Shown here: one piece after another, positions 5,539 to 13,145 of the stretch
Numbering within the stretch: position 1 is the stretch's first letter
How the letters are laid out: every line of letters begins with the position of its first letter
DNA from: CAIRYW01 sp041665985
Lineage (GTDB): Bacteria; Patescibacteriota; Minisyncoccia; Phycocordibacterales; CAIRYW01
Direction: 5' to 3'
DNA: 26,012 bases
NCBI GenBank assembly: GCA_041665985.1
Contig: JBAYHV010000008.1
Location: 1-26,012 of the forward strand
Position numbers and translations under genes: made by a program
Notes under the pieces: model-generated
Told to the model about the DNA's origin: nothing
The model's input: the letters and a program-made list of their open reading frames with translations, nothing else
Database searches by the model: none

Positions 5539-7413
5539 TTAAAGCAGACTTTCTGGATCAAAGCGAACTTCTATTCCAAAAGGCAGGCTTTCTATCATTT
5601 TAAGCAATTTCTCATCAGGCCATTTTTCTTTTGAGATCTTCAAAAGCATATGAGAAACTGTTAGTCCTCTTTTAATTCTAATGAAAGCAGGAAAGATTAT
5701 TGGGTTATATTCTTTGAAAAAATAGCCAAGACTTTCCATTTCATCTTTAACTTTTATTTTTTCTCCTGTAATTGTAAATTTGATAAAAATATCAAATGGA
5801 GGATAACCCCATTTTTTTCTGACTTCTATTTCTTCTTTATAAAAAGCATTTAGGTCTCCAGACAAACCTTGTTCAACTACGCTCTGGTCTAGGTTTCTTC
5901 CTTGAATTAAAAAACATTCTGTTGCTTTATTTTTTATATCAATTAAAAGATGCATTATCCTTTCTCTGACTCTAAAGTCTGGCAATGAAAAAAGCGAGTC
6001 CATGCTTGCGATCGCGACATAGTCTATTGAAAGCGGTGGAAGTTTTTCAAGAGTAGCTTCAGTACCCAAAAGAACTCCTCCATTTTTGAGAAATTCATTT
6101 GTAGCTTTTAGTGTTTGGGTGTCACTTCCGTTGCTTTCCCTGTAGCCTTTGATCGTGTTAATTCCAAGAGCATTAATTTCATCATTAATGCGTTCAATTC
6201 CAATTCCAAATGATTCGAGCCTCCAACCTCCGCAGGTTTTGCAAGTTTGCAAGGTATCCATTTTGTGTCCGCAGTGATGGCAAATGTAAATATTTCCATC
6301 TCTGCCTTTGTGGGTTGAGACAGGAGAAGAACATTTATCGCAAAAAACCGTAGTCCCACAATCCCTGCAAATAGTCTCTGAAGAAATCCCTCGTCTTAGA
6401 GCAAAAACAAAAACTTTTTTTTTATGAGCTACTGCAAATTTAAGCATTTCTATAAGTTCGTCTGATAGTGCAGAAAATTTCTTTCCTTCTTTTTTTTCTT
6501 TCATATCAACACCAAGAATTTTTATCTGGTGATTTATTTTTTGCGAAAGTCGGGCGTATTCAAGAATTTCTCCGCTTTTAATTTTATTTAAGGTTTCTAC
6601 TCTAAGCAGTGAGTCGGCATATATTATTTTTATGCCTTTTTCTTTGGCGTAAAATTTTGCAAACTCTCTAACGTCTATAAAAGGTCTTCTGTCGAGTTTG
6701 TAGAATCTTGAATATTCTCCTTCAATGATAATAGTTCCAAGATCTTCTTTGGAAATAGCCAGAAATTCTTTGGTAGAAACAATAGCAGATGGATGAGGAG
6801 ATGAGAATATTTTTTTCAAGGCTTCAGAAAGTTTTTTCTTTGAAAGGGAAGGGTGAATTAAAACTGAATATTCTTCTATACCTTTAGATATTTCTTCAAA
6901 ATATTTTTCAGCCATGAAAGCCGTGGGAAGCATGATCATGACAGATTTTTTTTGAGCAAAAGATTCTCTAACTATGCTTTTTTCCATGTTTAATCTGTCT
7001 TCAATAGGAGCTTGGATCGCTGTTTCTTCAAAAACATTTTTAGTCTCAAAGTTTTTACTATCAGTTTTGGTGTACAGAGATAAATAGTTAACTATATTTT
7101 CGTTTATAAAACATCCAAGTACAGCACCAGGAAATGTTGCTGAATATTCTGCAAACTTTTTTGAGGCTTCAATAAAACTTGAATCGATTTTTACTTCGAT
7201 TTTTCCATCTAATTTTTTAATTTTGAAATCCAGATCTTTGATCTCAGATTTCATTTCAGAGGCATCTTTTGATAAAATAACAATTCCTAAGCCTTTCTTT
7301 GTCCGAAGAGGAATAGATACAATACTTCCCGGTTCAATTTTATCCTTTGATAAATAGGTAAGGGCGTCTTTAAGGATTGTTCTGCCGATAGGGATGATAG
7401 AAGTTATGAACAT
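5539..7413 (-). CDS. priA: PriA-like primosomal protein N' with degenerate ATPase motifs
   Basis: PriA is the 3'-to-5' helicase that reloads replisomes at stalled forks. This 624-residue homologue keeps the N-terminal DNA-binding domain (EPGSIVSIPLRTKKGLGIV), the eight zinc-binding cysteines at about residues 348-398 (CRDC, CDKC, CHHC, CKTC) and the C-terminal domain. The motor looks dead. No GSGKT P-loop occurs where expected. The DEEH box is replaced by EGEY near residue 230. The GSATPS motif reads ADSLLR, and QVAGRAGR reads DIKNKATE. A TAGAAT box (7420-7425) ends six nucleotides before the ATG. It heads the priA-def-fmt gene order seen in many bacteria. Family identity is confident; loss of helicase activity is inferred from the motifs. 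Confidence 0.88.
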   Translation of the reverse strand: MFITSIIPIGRTILKDALTYLSKDKIEPGSIVSIPLRTKKGLGIVILSKDASEMKSEIKDLDFKIKKLDGKIEVKIDSSFIEASKKFAEYSATFPGAVLGCFINENIVNYLSLYTKTDSKNFETKNVFEETAIQAPIEDRLNMEKSIVRESFAQKKSVMIMLPTAFMAEKYFEEISKGIEEYSVLIHPSLSKKKLSEALKKIFSSPHPSAIVSTKEFLAISKEDLGTIIIEGEYSRFYKLDRRPFIDVREFAKFYAKEKGIKIIYADSLLRVETLNKIKSGEILEYARLSQKINHQIKILGVDMKEKKEGKKFSALSDELIEMLKFAVAHKKKVFVFALRRGISSETICRDCGTTVFCDKCSSPVSTHKGRDGNIYICHHCGHKMDTLQTCKTCGGWRLESFGIGIERINDEINALGINTIKGYRESNGSDTQTLKATNEFLKNGGVLLGTEATLEKLPPLSIDYVAIASMDSLFSLPDFRVRERIMHLLIDIKNKATECFLIQGRNLDQSVVEQGLSGDLNAFYKEEIEVRKKWGYPPFDIFIKFTITGEKIKVKDEMESLGYFFKEYNPIIFPAFIRIKRGLTVSHMLLKISKEKWPDEKLLKMIESLPFGIEVRFDPESLL

Positions 7414-7510
7414 ATGACTATTCTATCAGAAATATATTAGTCGTTGACACTTTTTGTGGGTTTGGTAGTCTTATTGTATAAGTGCCTTCGGGCTTGCCCT
7501 CTTAGGAGGG

Positions 7511-7553
7511 AGAAAAAAGAAAATCCATCAAAGCAAGTTTTTGATGGATTTTC
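7511..7553 (-). terminator. Terminator of the MazF-like gene
   Basis: On the minus strand GAAAATCCATCAA (7553-7541) and TTGATGGATTTTC (7531-7519) form a 13-bp stem with a nine-base loop, followed by a T-tract. The stem begins inside the last codons of the gene and includes its stop. A further small hairpin (CCCTCCTAAGAGGG) follows on the minus strand. Confidence 0.75.
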
Positions 7554-7914
7554 TTATTGTCTCAAAGCTTTGTTGGTCTAAAACTGCTATCTTATTTATT
7601 AATCTTTTTGTATCAATTACTTTAATTTGAGATAAAACAGCGCTTGAAGTTTTTCCGGTTACAGAACCAATTGTTTTTCTGTATTTGTGCTTTTGTGGAG
7701 ATGTGGTTAAAGGAACAATGAGGCATGTTTCTCTACTTAATCCTTTTACAATCAAAACAGGTCTTTGAAAATCTTTGTCTTTTCCATCTTGTTCAAATCC
7801 TATATTTACACCCAAAGCACACCACCAAATATCGCGGGGATGATAATATTTATTCATCGAGACTGCATGAATATTTTTCTTTTCTATATTCCAATTTTCA
7901 AAATCTTTATCCAT
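7528..7914 (-). CDS. MazF/PemK-family toxin-like protein, no adjacent antitoxin
   Basis: The conserved MazF/PemK core begins at YHPRDIWW and includes the RPVLIV strand, VPLTTSPQ and the C-terminal SSAVLSQIKVIDTKRL block typical of this endoribonuclease fold. I chose the ATG at 7914 (128 residues) because a TATAAT (7945-7950) lies just upstream, and AAGG precedes this ATG by about nine nucleotides. A longer frame to 7995 would begin inside the murA terminator and include the promoter. The next in-frame Met, before NKYYHPRD, is also possible. No small antitoxin gene lies on either side. It is the only gene in the window that ends in TGA, consistent with separate acquisition. The fold is confident; toxicity is inferred. 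Confidence 0.82.
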   Translation of the reverse strand: MDKDFENWNIEKKNIHAVSMNKYYHPRDIWWCALGVNIGFEQDGKDKDFQRPVLIVKGLSRETCLIVPLTTSPQKHKYRKTIGSVTGKTSSAVLSQIKVIDTKRLINKIAVLDQQSFETIRKSIKNLL

Positions 7915-7944
7915 TTCCGACCTTGGATTATTTTTAACAAAAAA

Positions 7945-7950
7945 ATTATA
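7945..7950 (-). promoter_or_regulatory. -10 box (TATAAT) of the MazF-like gene
   Basis: The consensus TATAAT sits about 30 nt before the ATG and only nine bases from the base of the murA terminator hairpin, so the -35 region lies inside that hairpin. No good -35 sequence is seen. Confidence 0.55.
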
Positions 7951-7958
7951 CCATAGAC

Positions 7959-7991
7959 AAAAACAGTGGACATCGGATGTCCACTGTTTTT
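7959..7991. terminator. Bidirectional terminator between murA and the MazF-like gene
   Basis: A perfect 14-15-bp stem (ACAGTGGACAT with ATGTCCACTGT plus flanking A/T) with a CGG loop has T-runs on both strands. It lies about 30 nt beyond the murA stop on the minus strand. Confidence 0.85.
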
Positions 7992-8021
7992 TCACTATCC
8001 ACTAACCACTCTCCACTATCT

Positions 8022-9323
8022 TTAAAACACCTCTATTTTTGCACCGAGTTTGTTCAAACGATTTGCGATGTCTTCATAGCCTCTTTTTATAGAATAAACA
8101 TTTCGAAGAATTGATGTGCCTTTAGCAGCAAGCATTCCAATCAAAATAATAGCTGCTGGACGCAGAGCTTCTGGGCTCATAATTTCTGTGGCTCTTAATT
8201 CCGTTTTTCCTTTTATGTAAACTCTGTGTTGATCGGCAAGAACGACTGAAGCTCCAAGTTTTTCTAATTCAGTGTAGTAGATCGCTCTTTTTTCATATGC
8301 CCAATCGTGTATAAAAGTTTCGCCAAGGGCTTGAGTGGCAATGACTGCAAAGAAGGGAATATTATCCATATTGATGCCAGGATAAGTTAAGGGGTGGATT
8401 TTTTCTTTTAGGGCAACAAGGTTTGATGGATAAGTTTTTATATCAACTAAATTTACAAAACCATTTGCGCCTTTATATGTTTTTTTTATTTCATATTTAA
8501 AACCCATTTTTTTTAGTTTCAAAAGTTCTAGTTCAAGAAAATCTATTGGACATTTTTTTATTATGACTGAAGACCTTGTAACAATAGCTGAGGCTAAGAA
8601 AAACATTGCTTCAATTGGATCTTCACTAATTTCAAAAACTACATCTACGTCGATATTTTTTTTACCGTGAACAATAAGTGTTGATGTTCCAATTCCTTCA
8701 ATTTTAATTCCAAGAGTAACAAGAAAATGACATAGGTCTTGGACCATATAATTTGAAGAAGCAAATTTTATTTTTGAAACTCCTCCAATACCTGCTGCTG
8801 CCATTAGGGCGTTCTCTGTGGCTGTCTCAGACATTTCATAGAGTACGAATTCTGCCGGTTTAAGATTTTTTGATTCAATTAAATATTCGTCAGCTTTAGT
8901 TTTTATAGAAACGCCAAAATTTTCTAATGCATAAAAATGAGGGCTAACAATTCTTGATCCAAGTTTGCATCCTCCGCTGTGGGGAAGAGAAAATTTTTTG
9001 AAGTGATGAATTAAAGGGCCTATCATCATAATTACTGTTCGGGTTTTTTTTGCAGAAATATTATTTATTTTTGATAGATCGATTTTGCCAGGCACAATAA
9101 TTAGATCTTCGTCTTTCCAGTAGACATCAACTCCAATGCTTTGAAGAACTTCAATTATGCGAAAAACCTCCTCGATTTTCGGAATTTTTTTGAGAGTCGT
9201 TGAACCTTTATTTAATAGGCTGGCGCAAAGTACTGCTACTGCAGCATTTTTTGACTTCTTGATCTCAACTGATCCTTTGAGTTTTTTTCCTCCTTCAATT
9301 TTGAAATTTAATGCCTCGTTCAT
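8022..9323 (-). CDS. murA: UDP-N-acetylglucosamine 1-carboxyvinyltransferase
   Basis: MurA transfers enolpyruvate from PEP to UDP-GlcNAc, the first committed step of peptidoglycan synthesis in the cytoplasm. The two EPSP-synthase-like lobes are complete in 433 residues. KSKNAA near residue 23 carries the Lys-Asn pair that contacts substrate. The flexible-loop cysteine is retained in HSGGCKLGSR near residue 117, so classical fosfomycin sensitivity is expected. The catalytic Asp is in GINMDNIPF. The Arg of the C-terminal SIKRGYEDI block is also present. A TAAACT hexamer ends seven nucleotides before the ATG on the minus strand. It diverges from mreB across a 130-bp spacer filled by a CATTCCCG-type repeat, and is followed by a strong terminator. 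Confidence 0.95.
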   Translation of the reverse strand: MNEALNFKIEGGKKLKGSVEIKKSKNAAVAVLCASLLNKGSTTLKKIPKIEEVFRIIEVLQSIGVDVYWKDEDLIIVPGKIDLSKINNISAKKTRTVIMMIGPLIHHFKKFSLPHSGGCKLGSRIVSPHFYALENFGVSIKTKADEYLIESKNLKPAEFVLYEMSETATENALMAAAGIGGVSKIKFASSNYMVQDLCHFLVTLGIKIEGIGTSTLIVHGKKNIDVDVVFEISEDPIEAMFFLASAIVTRSSVIIKKCPIDFLELELLKLKKMGFKYEIKKTYKGANGFVNLVDIKTYPSNLVALKEKIHPLTYPGINMDNIPFFAVIATQALGETFIHDWAYEKRAIYYTELEKLGASVVLADQHRVYIKGKTELRATEIMSPEALRPAAIILIGMLAAKGTSILRNVYSIKRGYEDIANRLNKLGAKIEVF

Positions 9324-9355
9324 GAAAAAGAGTTTATCACAAAACGATTCTGCGT

Positions 9356-9426
9356 GTCATTCCCGCGCAGGCGGGAATCTAGGTTTTGGAGTAAATTTTC
9401 TGGATTCCCGCTTCCGCGGGAATGAC
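9356..9426. repeat. CATTCCCG-type palindromic repeat, copy A
   Basis: The ends are GTCATTCCCGC and GCGGGAATGAC. Inside are two hairpins, 9359-9378 and 9404-9423, joined by an AT-rich linker with CTGGATTCCCG. This is the two-hairpin, REP-like design seen in many bacterial genomes, where it is often mistranslated as RAGGN...DSRFRGND. It fills most of the divergent murA-mreB spacer. Confidence 0.85.
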
Positions 9427-9456
9427 ATGCGAAGATTATGTTATAATCTTCGCATG
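9426..9456. promoter_or_regulatory. Perfect palindrome over the -10 box and start codon of mreB
   Basis: CATGCGAAGATTAT (9426-9439) and ATAATCTTCGCATG (9443-9456) are exact complements around a GTT centre. The right half contains most of the TATAAT -10 box (9442-9447) and the ATG at 9454. This could be an operator, or simply the mobile repeat boundary being used as a promoter. Confidence 0.7.
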
Positions 9457-10467
9457 TCAATTTTTACTAAAAAACTTGGTATAGATTTAGGCACAGCCAA
9501 CACTTTGGTTTTTATTCCAGGAAGAGGAATTGTTTTGAATGAACCTTCTGTTGTTGCAGTTTCCGAATCAGAAAAAAAAATACTCGCAGTTGGTTTAGAG
9601 GCAAAAGAAATGGTTGGAAAAACTCCAGATAATATTGTTGCTTACAGGCCTCTTAAAGATGGAGTGATCGCAGATTATAGAGTGACCGAAGCAATGCTTA
9701 GATATTATATTGGAAAGGCTTTAGGAAAATGGAATGTTTGGAGACCAGAAGTGATGATCTCAGTTCCTGCCGGAGTTACTTCAACAGAAAGACGAGCTGT
9801 TATTGAGGCTGCAATAAAAAGCGGAGCAAAAAATGCTTACGTTGTTAAAGAACCAATTCTTGCTGCGATAGGAGCGGGTATTTCGATCTATGAACCAAAA
9901 GGCCACATGATCGTAGATATCGGCGGAGGAACAACTGATGTTGCTGTAATTTCTTTGGGAGGAATTGTTTCTTCTACTTCAGTAAAGTGCGCGGGAAATA
10001 AACTTGATAATGCGATCATTGATTATATGAAAAAAAATTATAATCTTTTGGTTGGAGAAAAAACTGCCGAAGATATAAAAATTGGAGTTGGATCTGCTGT
10101 ACCGATGGAAGAGGAACTTTCTATGACTGTAAAAGGCAGAGATTGTCTTTCGGGTCTTCCAAGATCGATTGAAATAAAATCAAACGAAGTTGTAAGAGCT
10201 ATCGGGAAAGAACTTCGCGACATGATCCAAGCGATCAAAGATGTTTTGCAAGAAACTCCTCCAGAGCTTGCTTCAGATATAATTGATCAAGGAATCACAA
10301 TGACAGGAGGATCTTCTCAATTACGAAATCTTTCGGAACTTGTTTTAAGACGAACAGGAGTAAAAGCTGTTGTCGCTGAAAAGCCACTTTATTGCGTAGC
10401 TCTTGGAACTGGAATTGCCCTTGAACATCTTGATACCTACAAAAAAGCTATTGTAGGAAAAAGGTAA
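9454..10467 (+). CDS. mreB: Rod-shape actin homologue MreB (first copy)
   Basis: The 337-residue protein covers the full actin-like fold: phosphate-1 loop GIDLGTANTL (residues 9-18), KEP with the catalytic Glu kept, phosphate-2 loop VDIGGGTTDVAVIS and adenosine loop MTGGSS. MreB filaments under the membrane position elongation-specific cell-wall synthesis. I chose ATG 9454 because TATAAT ends six nucleotides before it; longer frames would run back through repeat A. It is not linked to mreC. A second MreB with mreCD lies at 14662, so the cell has two paralogues. Small differences here are Lys for the first Glu of EEP, and SSQ for the usual GAL after GG in the last motif. It is followed by a repeat-filled spacer and the holB-like gene. 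Confidence 0.93.
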   Translation: MSIFTKKLGIDLGTANTLVFIPGRGIVLNEPSVVAVSESEKKILAVGLEAKEMVGKTPDNIVAYRPLKDGVIADYRVTEAMLRYYIGKALGKWNVWRPEVMISVPAGVTSTERRAVIEAAIKSGAKNAYVVKEPILAAIGAGISIYEPKGHMIVDIGGGTTDVAVISLGGIVSSTSVKCAGNKLDNAIIDYMKKNYNLLVGEKTAEDIKIGVGSAVPMEEELSMTVKGRDCLSGLPRSIEIKSNEVVRAIGKELRDMIQAIKDVLQETPPELASDIIDQGITMTGGSSQLRNLSELVLRRTGVKAVVAEKPLYCVALGTGIALEHLDTYKKAIVGKR

Positions 10468-10656
10468 ATAAGTTCTAAGTTTGTAAAGTACTAAGTTCAT
10501 AAAGTTAAAAAATAAAAAAATATTTTGTCATTCCCGTCCGCCTAGGCGGACGGGAATCTAGAATATCGAAATAAAATACTGGATTCCCGTTTTACCACAA
10601 GGGCATTTCTTATTTTCTAAGTCGCGTTGCTCTTAAGAAAATAAAGTCACACGGGA
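10468..10656. other. Repeat-filled spacer between mreB and the holB-like gene
   Basis: No gene is seen. Positions 10470-10510 contain tandem-like AAGTTTGTAAAGT and AAGTTCATAAAGT units, which also occur after greA at about 19100-19136. The rest is copy B of the CATTCCCG repeat. Confidence 0.6.
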
Positions 10657-10661
10657 ATGAC
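10527..10661. repeat. CATTCCCG-type repeat, copy B (with 79-bp cassette)
   Basis: The ends are GTCATTCCCGT and ACGGGAATGAC. The first hairpin is 10530-10557 (ATTCCCGTCCGCC with its complement). The second arm, 10583-10661, is an exact reverse complement of 13146-13224 over 79 bp. The repeat contributes an ATG at 10657 in frame with the next gene, which is probably accidental. Confidence 0.85.
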
Positions 10662-10680
10662 AACGGAAAAGATTAAACTA

Positions 10681-11343
10681 ATGAAAAACGAGCATCACGC
10701 AATATTCTTCGAAGGAAATTTTAAGACCGATATTGATGCGGTCATAGATTTTTTTGCAGATGATTTGGAATTTGGAATTCAAGGAAATCCAGATATTTTA
10801 ATTTTTACAAATGAAAAACTTGGAGTGGAGAAAGCTCGAGAGGTGAGACAATACGCCCAAGCCCTGCCTTTAAAAGAAAGGTCTTTACATATTATTATTG
10901 GTTTTGACTCAGCAACTCTTGAAGCTCAAAATGCATTGCTTAAATCTCTTGAAGAACCAGGAGTCTCGGCTAAATTTTATATTTTGGTTCCATCATTTAA
11001 ATCAATCATTCCAACTTTGAGATCAAGAATGATGCATATTGCTCTGCCAAATAAAACAGAACAAGTTTTATTTAAAAAAGAAATTTCTGAATTTATCAAA
11101 GGAGGAAAAGGGAAGAGAATAAAAATAGTTGAAAAAATTGCAGATGACTTGAAAGAAGAAAAACTTTCAAAAAGCGATATTTTTATTTTCTTAAAAATTC
11201 TGAAAGATGAAGTTTTAAACCAATCAACTTGGGAGCTGGGTTCCCAAGTTGGAGAACTTATTTCAAGTATTGCAACTGCAGAAAAATATCTAGAAAGTTC
11301 TTCTTCAGTTAAACAATTACTCTCATTGGTGGCACTTTCTTAA
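10681..11343 (+). CDS. holB: DNA polymerase III delta prime-like subunit
   Basis: The 220-residue protein resembles the AAA+ part of the clamp-loader delta prime subunit. Family features are VEKAREVRQYAQALP, the IIGFDSATLEAQNALLKSLEEP block (sensor 1 region) and IIPTLRSRMM (the SRC-like arginine motif). There is no P-loop, as expected for delta prime, no zinc-binding cysteines, and the C-terminal collar domain is short; full-length proteins have about 330 residues. Residues upstream of EHHAIFFEG are not conserved, so I prefer ATG 10681. ATG 10657 adds eight residues but belongs to the end of repeat B. It is followed 19 nt later by frr. The family call is good, the exact subunit name slightly less so. 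Confidence 0.78.
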   Translation: MKNEHHAIFFEGNFKTDIDAVIDFFADDLEFGIQGNPDILIFTNEKLGVEKAREVRQYAQALPLKERSLHIIIGFDSATLEAQNALLKSLEEPGVSAKFYILVPSFKSIIPTLRSRMMHIALPNKTEQVLFKKEISEFIKGGKGKRIKIVEKIADDLKEEKLSKSDIFIFLKILKDEVLNQSTWELGSQVGELISSIATAEKYLESSSSVKQLLSLVALS

Positions 11344-11362
11344 ATTTGTTATAATAGCGGAT

Positions 11363-11902
11363 ATGCAAGAATTAAAACAAAATTTAAAAAACGTAGAGGA
11401 GTGGGTTTCGAAGGAATTTGGGAATATTAGAACAGGGAGAGCAACTCCTTCAATTTTGGACGGAGTCAAGGTAGAAAGTTATGGAAGTTTTGTGAAGATC
11501 CAAGAAGTGGCAACTGTTGCTTCAGAAGATGCTCGAACACTTCGAATTGCTCCTTGGGATTCTCAAAACATTAAACCGGTTGAAAAAGCCATTATTGCTT
11601 CTGGTTTAGGGCTTTCTGTTTCTGTTGATGACAAAGGGCTTAGGGTTTCTTTTCCTCCTCTTACAACAGAATCCAGAACTTCATTTGTAAAAGTTGCAAA
11701 GCAAAAGCTAGAAGAAGCTAAAGTAAAAGTTCGTCAGGAAAGAAACAAAATTATTGATGATCTAGAAAAAAGGAAAAAAGCTGGAACGCTCGGCGAAGAC
11801 GATATGATGAGACAAAAAAATGAGGTAGAAAAAACTATTAAGGATACTAACGATATTCTCGAGAAACATTTTTCAAAGAAGGAAGCAGAGATACTAGGTT
11901 AA
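11363..11902 (+). CDS. frr: Ribosome recycling factor
   Basis: RRF splits post-termination ribosomes together with EF-G. The 179 residues match the family's two-domain L shape. The N-terminal helix with NIRTGRATPSILDGVKVESYG starts the three-helix bundle, and the beta domain is in the middle (ARTLRIAPWD...PVEKAI). The C-terminal helices include VRQERNKIIDDLEKRKKAG and EDDMMRQKNEVEKTIKD. The conserved Arg residues of domain I are present. A TATAAT (11350-11355) ends seven nucleotides before the ATG and lies across the end of the upstream gene, so frr has its own apparently leaderless promoter. A hairpin terminator follows directly after the stop. Confidence 0.96.
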   Translation: MQELKQNLKNVEEWVSKEFGNIRTGRATPSILDGVKVESYGSFVKIQEVATVASEDARTLRIAPWDSQNIKPVEKAIIASGLGLSVSVDDKGLRVSFPPLTTESRTSFVKVAKQKLEEAKVKVRQERNKIIDDLEKRKKAGTLGEDDMMRQKNEVEKTIKDTNDILEKHFSKKEAEILG

Positions 11903-11956
11903 AAATTTTCTAGAGGTAATTCCTCCAATTGGAGGTTTTTCCTCAAAAAAATTTTT
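11901..11956 (+). terminator. Nested hairpin after frr, related to 25510-25562
   Basis: AAAAATTTT (11901-11909) pairs with AAAATTTTT (11948-11956), GAGG with CCTC inside it, and CCTCCAATTGGAGG (11922-11935) forms the tip followed by TTTTT. The tip plus T-run works as a terminator. The same plan and core TAGAGGTxAxTCCTCC recur after ftsI with a different outer stem. Confidence 0.75.
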
Positions 11957-11957
11957 A

Positions 11958-12013
11958 ACAGAAACTTAGAAGAAAGACCTCTTAAAAAAGAGTGCTCACT
12001 TCTAAGTTTCTGT
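11958..12013. repeat. Long inverted repeat before rseP
   Basis: ACAGAAACTTAGAAG (11958-11972) and CTTCTAAGTTTCTGT (11999-12013) are perfect 15-bp complements around a 26-nt loop that holds a smaller CTCTT/AAGAG pairing. It is followed by CACTATTCACTGTCTACTG, a sequence type that recurs in other spacers. Confidence 0.75.
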
Positions 12014-12045
12014 ACACTATTCACTGTCTACTGTAAACTAACAAC

Positions 12046-13131
12046 ATGTCAATAATAATTTTTATCATAATCATTACTGCTCTTATTTTTGTTCACGAGT
12101 TTGGACATTTTTTGTTTGCAAAATTATTTAAAATGCGGGTAGATGAATTTGCTATTGGTTTTCCGCCAAAAATTTTTTCATGGAAAAAAGGTGAAACCGT
12201 TTATTCTGTTAACCTAGTTCCTTTTGGAGGTTTTGTAAAAATCTACGGAGAAAACAACGATGATGATTCTACTGAAATTCAGAGAGGTGAAAGAAGTTTT
12301 GCTTCAAAACCTCGTTACGCTCAAGCAATAGTTCTTTTAGCTGGAATTGTTTTTAATATTCTTTTTGCTTGGGTGCTTTTTAGTTCATCTTTTTACATTG
12401 GAGCTCCAACATCAGCTGGTCCTGGAGAAACAGGAAAATTGATGATCTCAAGCGTAGTTTCAGCTTCACCTGCTGAGCTTTCAGGCCTTAAACCTGGAGA
12501 TATTGTTACAGAAATCACTACAAGTAAACCTATTGTTGATCCAACTCCAGATGATATTAAAAATGTAGTTGCAGGTTCAAAAGGCAATCCTATTTTACTT
12601 CAGATAGACCGTGCTGGAAAAATTATTCCTTTAAACATAACTCCTGTAAAAAATATTGTTGGAGAGAGAAAAGATTTTGCGATCGGAATTGAAATGGTTC
12701 TGATTTCTGTAAAAAAACTTTCTCTTGTTAATTCTGTCACTCAAGGATTTCAAACAACTATAACTTCTTTTAAGGATACAGCTGTTGGAATTTATTCTTT
12801 TCTTTTCAAAGCTTTTCAAGCTAAGGCAGATCTAGGTCAGGTTTCGGGTCCTGTTGGAATTATTTCAATTGTTGGAGATGCTTCAAGATTTGGATTTGGA
12901 TATTTACTTTCTTTTGCTGCTGTCATTTCTCTAAATCTTGCGGTAATAAACCTTATTCCTTTTCCAGCTCTTGATGGAGGAAGAATTGTGATCGTCTGTA
13001 TTGAGGCTATCAGAAGAAAAGCAATAAAAGCAAGAACTATAAATTGGATCAATGGCCTTGGATTTTTGATCCTTATAATCTTTATGGTTGTGATCACTTA
13101 TTCTGATCTAAGGAGGATCTTTGGGTGGTAA
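12046..13131 (+). CDS. rseP: Site-2 protease family zinc metalloprotease (RseP-like)
   Basis: This membrane-embedded protease cleaves substrates within the bilayer; in model bacteria it releases anti-sigma factors or clears signal peptides. The zinc motif HEFGH (residues 17-21) lies in the first membrane helix, and the third ligand is in NLIPFPALDGGRIV near residue 308. A single PDZ domain sits between (about 125-200, with AELSGLKPGDIVTEI). Four membrane segments are visible: 3-22, about 92-112, about 288-310 and about 336-356. At 361 residues it is shorter than E. coli RseP (450, two PDZ domains) and closer to single-PDZ relatives. A TAAACT box ends six nucleotides before the ATG. The substrate is unknown and no anti-sigma factor gene is in view. 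Confidence 0.9.
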   Translation: MSIIIFIIIITALIFVHEFGHFLFAKLFKMRVDEFAIGFPPKIFSWKKGETVYSVNLVPFGGFVKIYGENNDDDSTEIQRGERSFASKPRYAQAIVLLAGIVFNILFAWVLFSSSFYIGAPTSAGPGETGKLMISSVVSASPAELSGLKPGDIVTEITTSKPIVDPTPDDIKNVVAGSKGNPILLQIDRAGKIIPLNITPVKNIVGERKDFAIGIEMVLISVKKLSLVNSVTQGFQTTITSFKDTAVGIYSFLFKAFQAKADLGQVSGPVGIISIVGDASRFGFGYLLSFAAVISLNLAVINLIPFPALDGGRIVIVCIEAIRRKAIKARTINWINGLGFLILIIFMVVITYSDLRRIFGW

Positions 13132-13145
13132 ATAATCAAGGTTCT

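Noticed and set aside
7528..7530. Recoding of TGA as in some Patescibacteria (genetic code 25)
   Set aside because: The MazF-like frame ends in TGA right where its family ends and inside its terminator. No family domain in the window is interrupted by in-frame TGA, so the standard code fits.
7440..7556. Plus-strand small RNA with TTGTGG/TATAAG promoter and hairpin end
   Set aside because: The hairpin is better explained as the terminator of the minus-strand MazF-like gene, and the promoter match is weak.
7915..7995. Longer N-terminus for the MazF-like protein
   Set aside because: The extension would be translated from the murA terminator hairpin and contain the gene's own TATAAT box.
9157..9453. 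Open frame continuous with mreB, extending it upstream by 99 codons
   Set aside because: It runs antisense through murA and then through a CATTCCCG repeat, giving the well-known spurious RAGGN/DSRFRGND translation. The promoter and family start support 9454.
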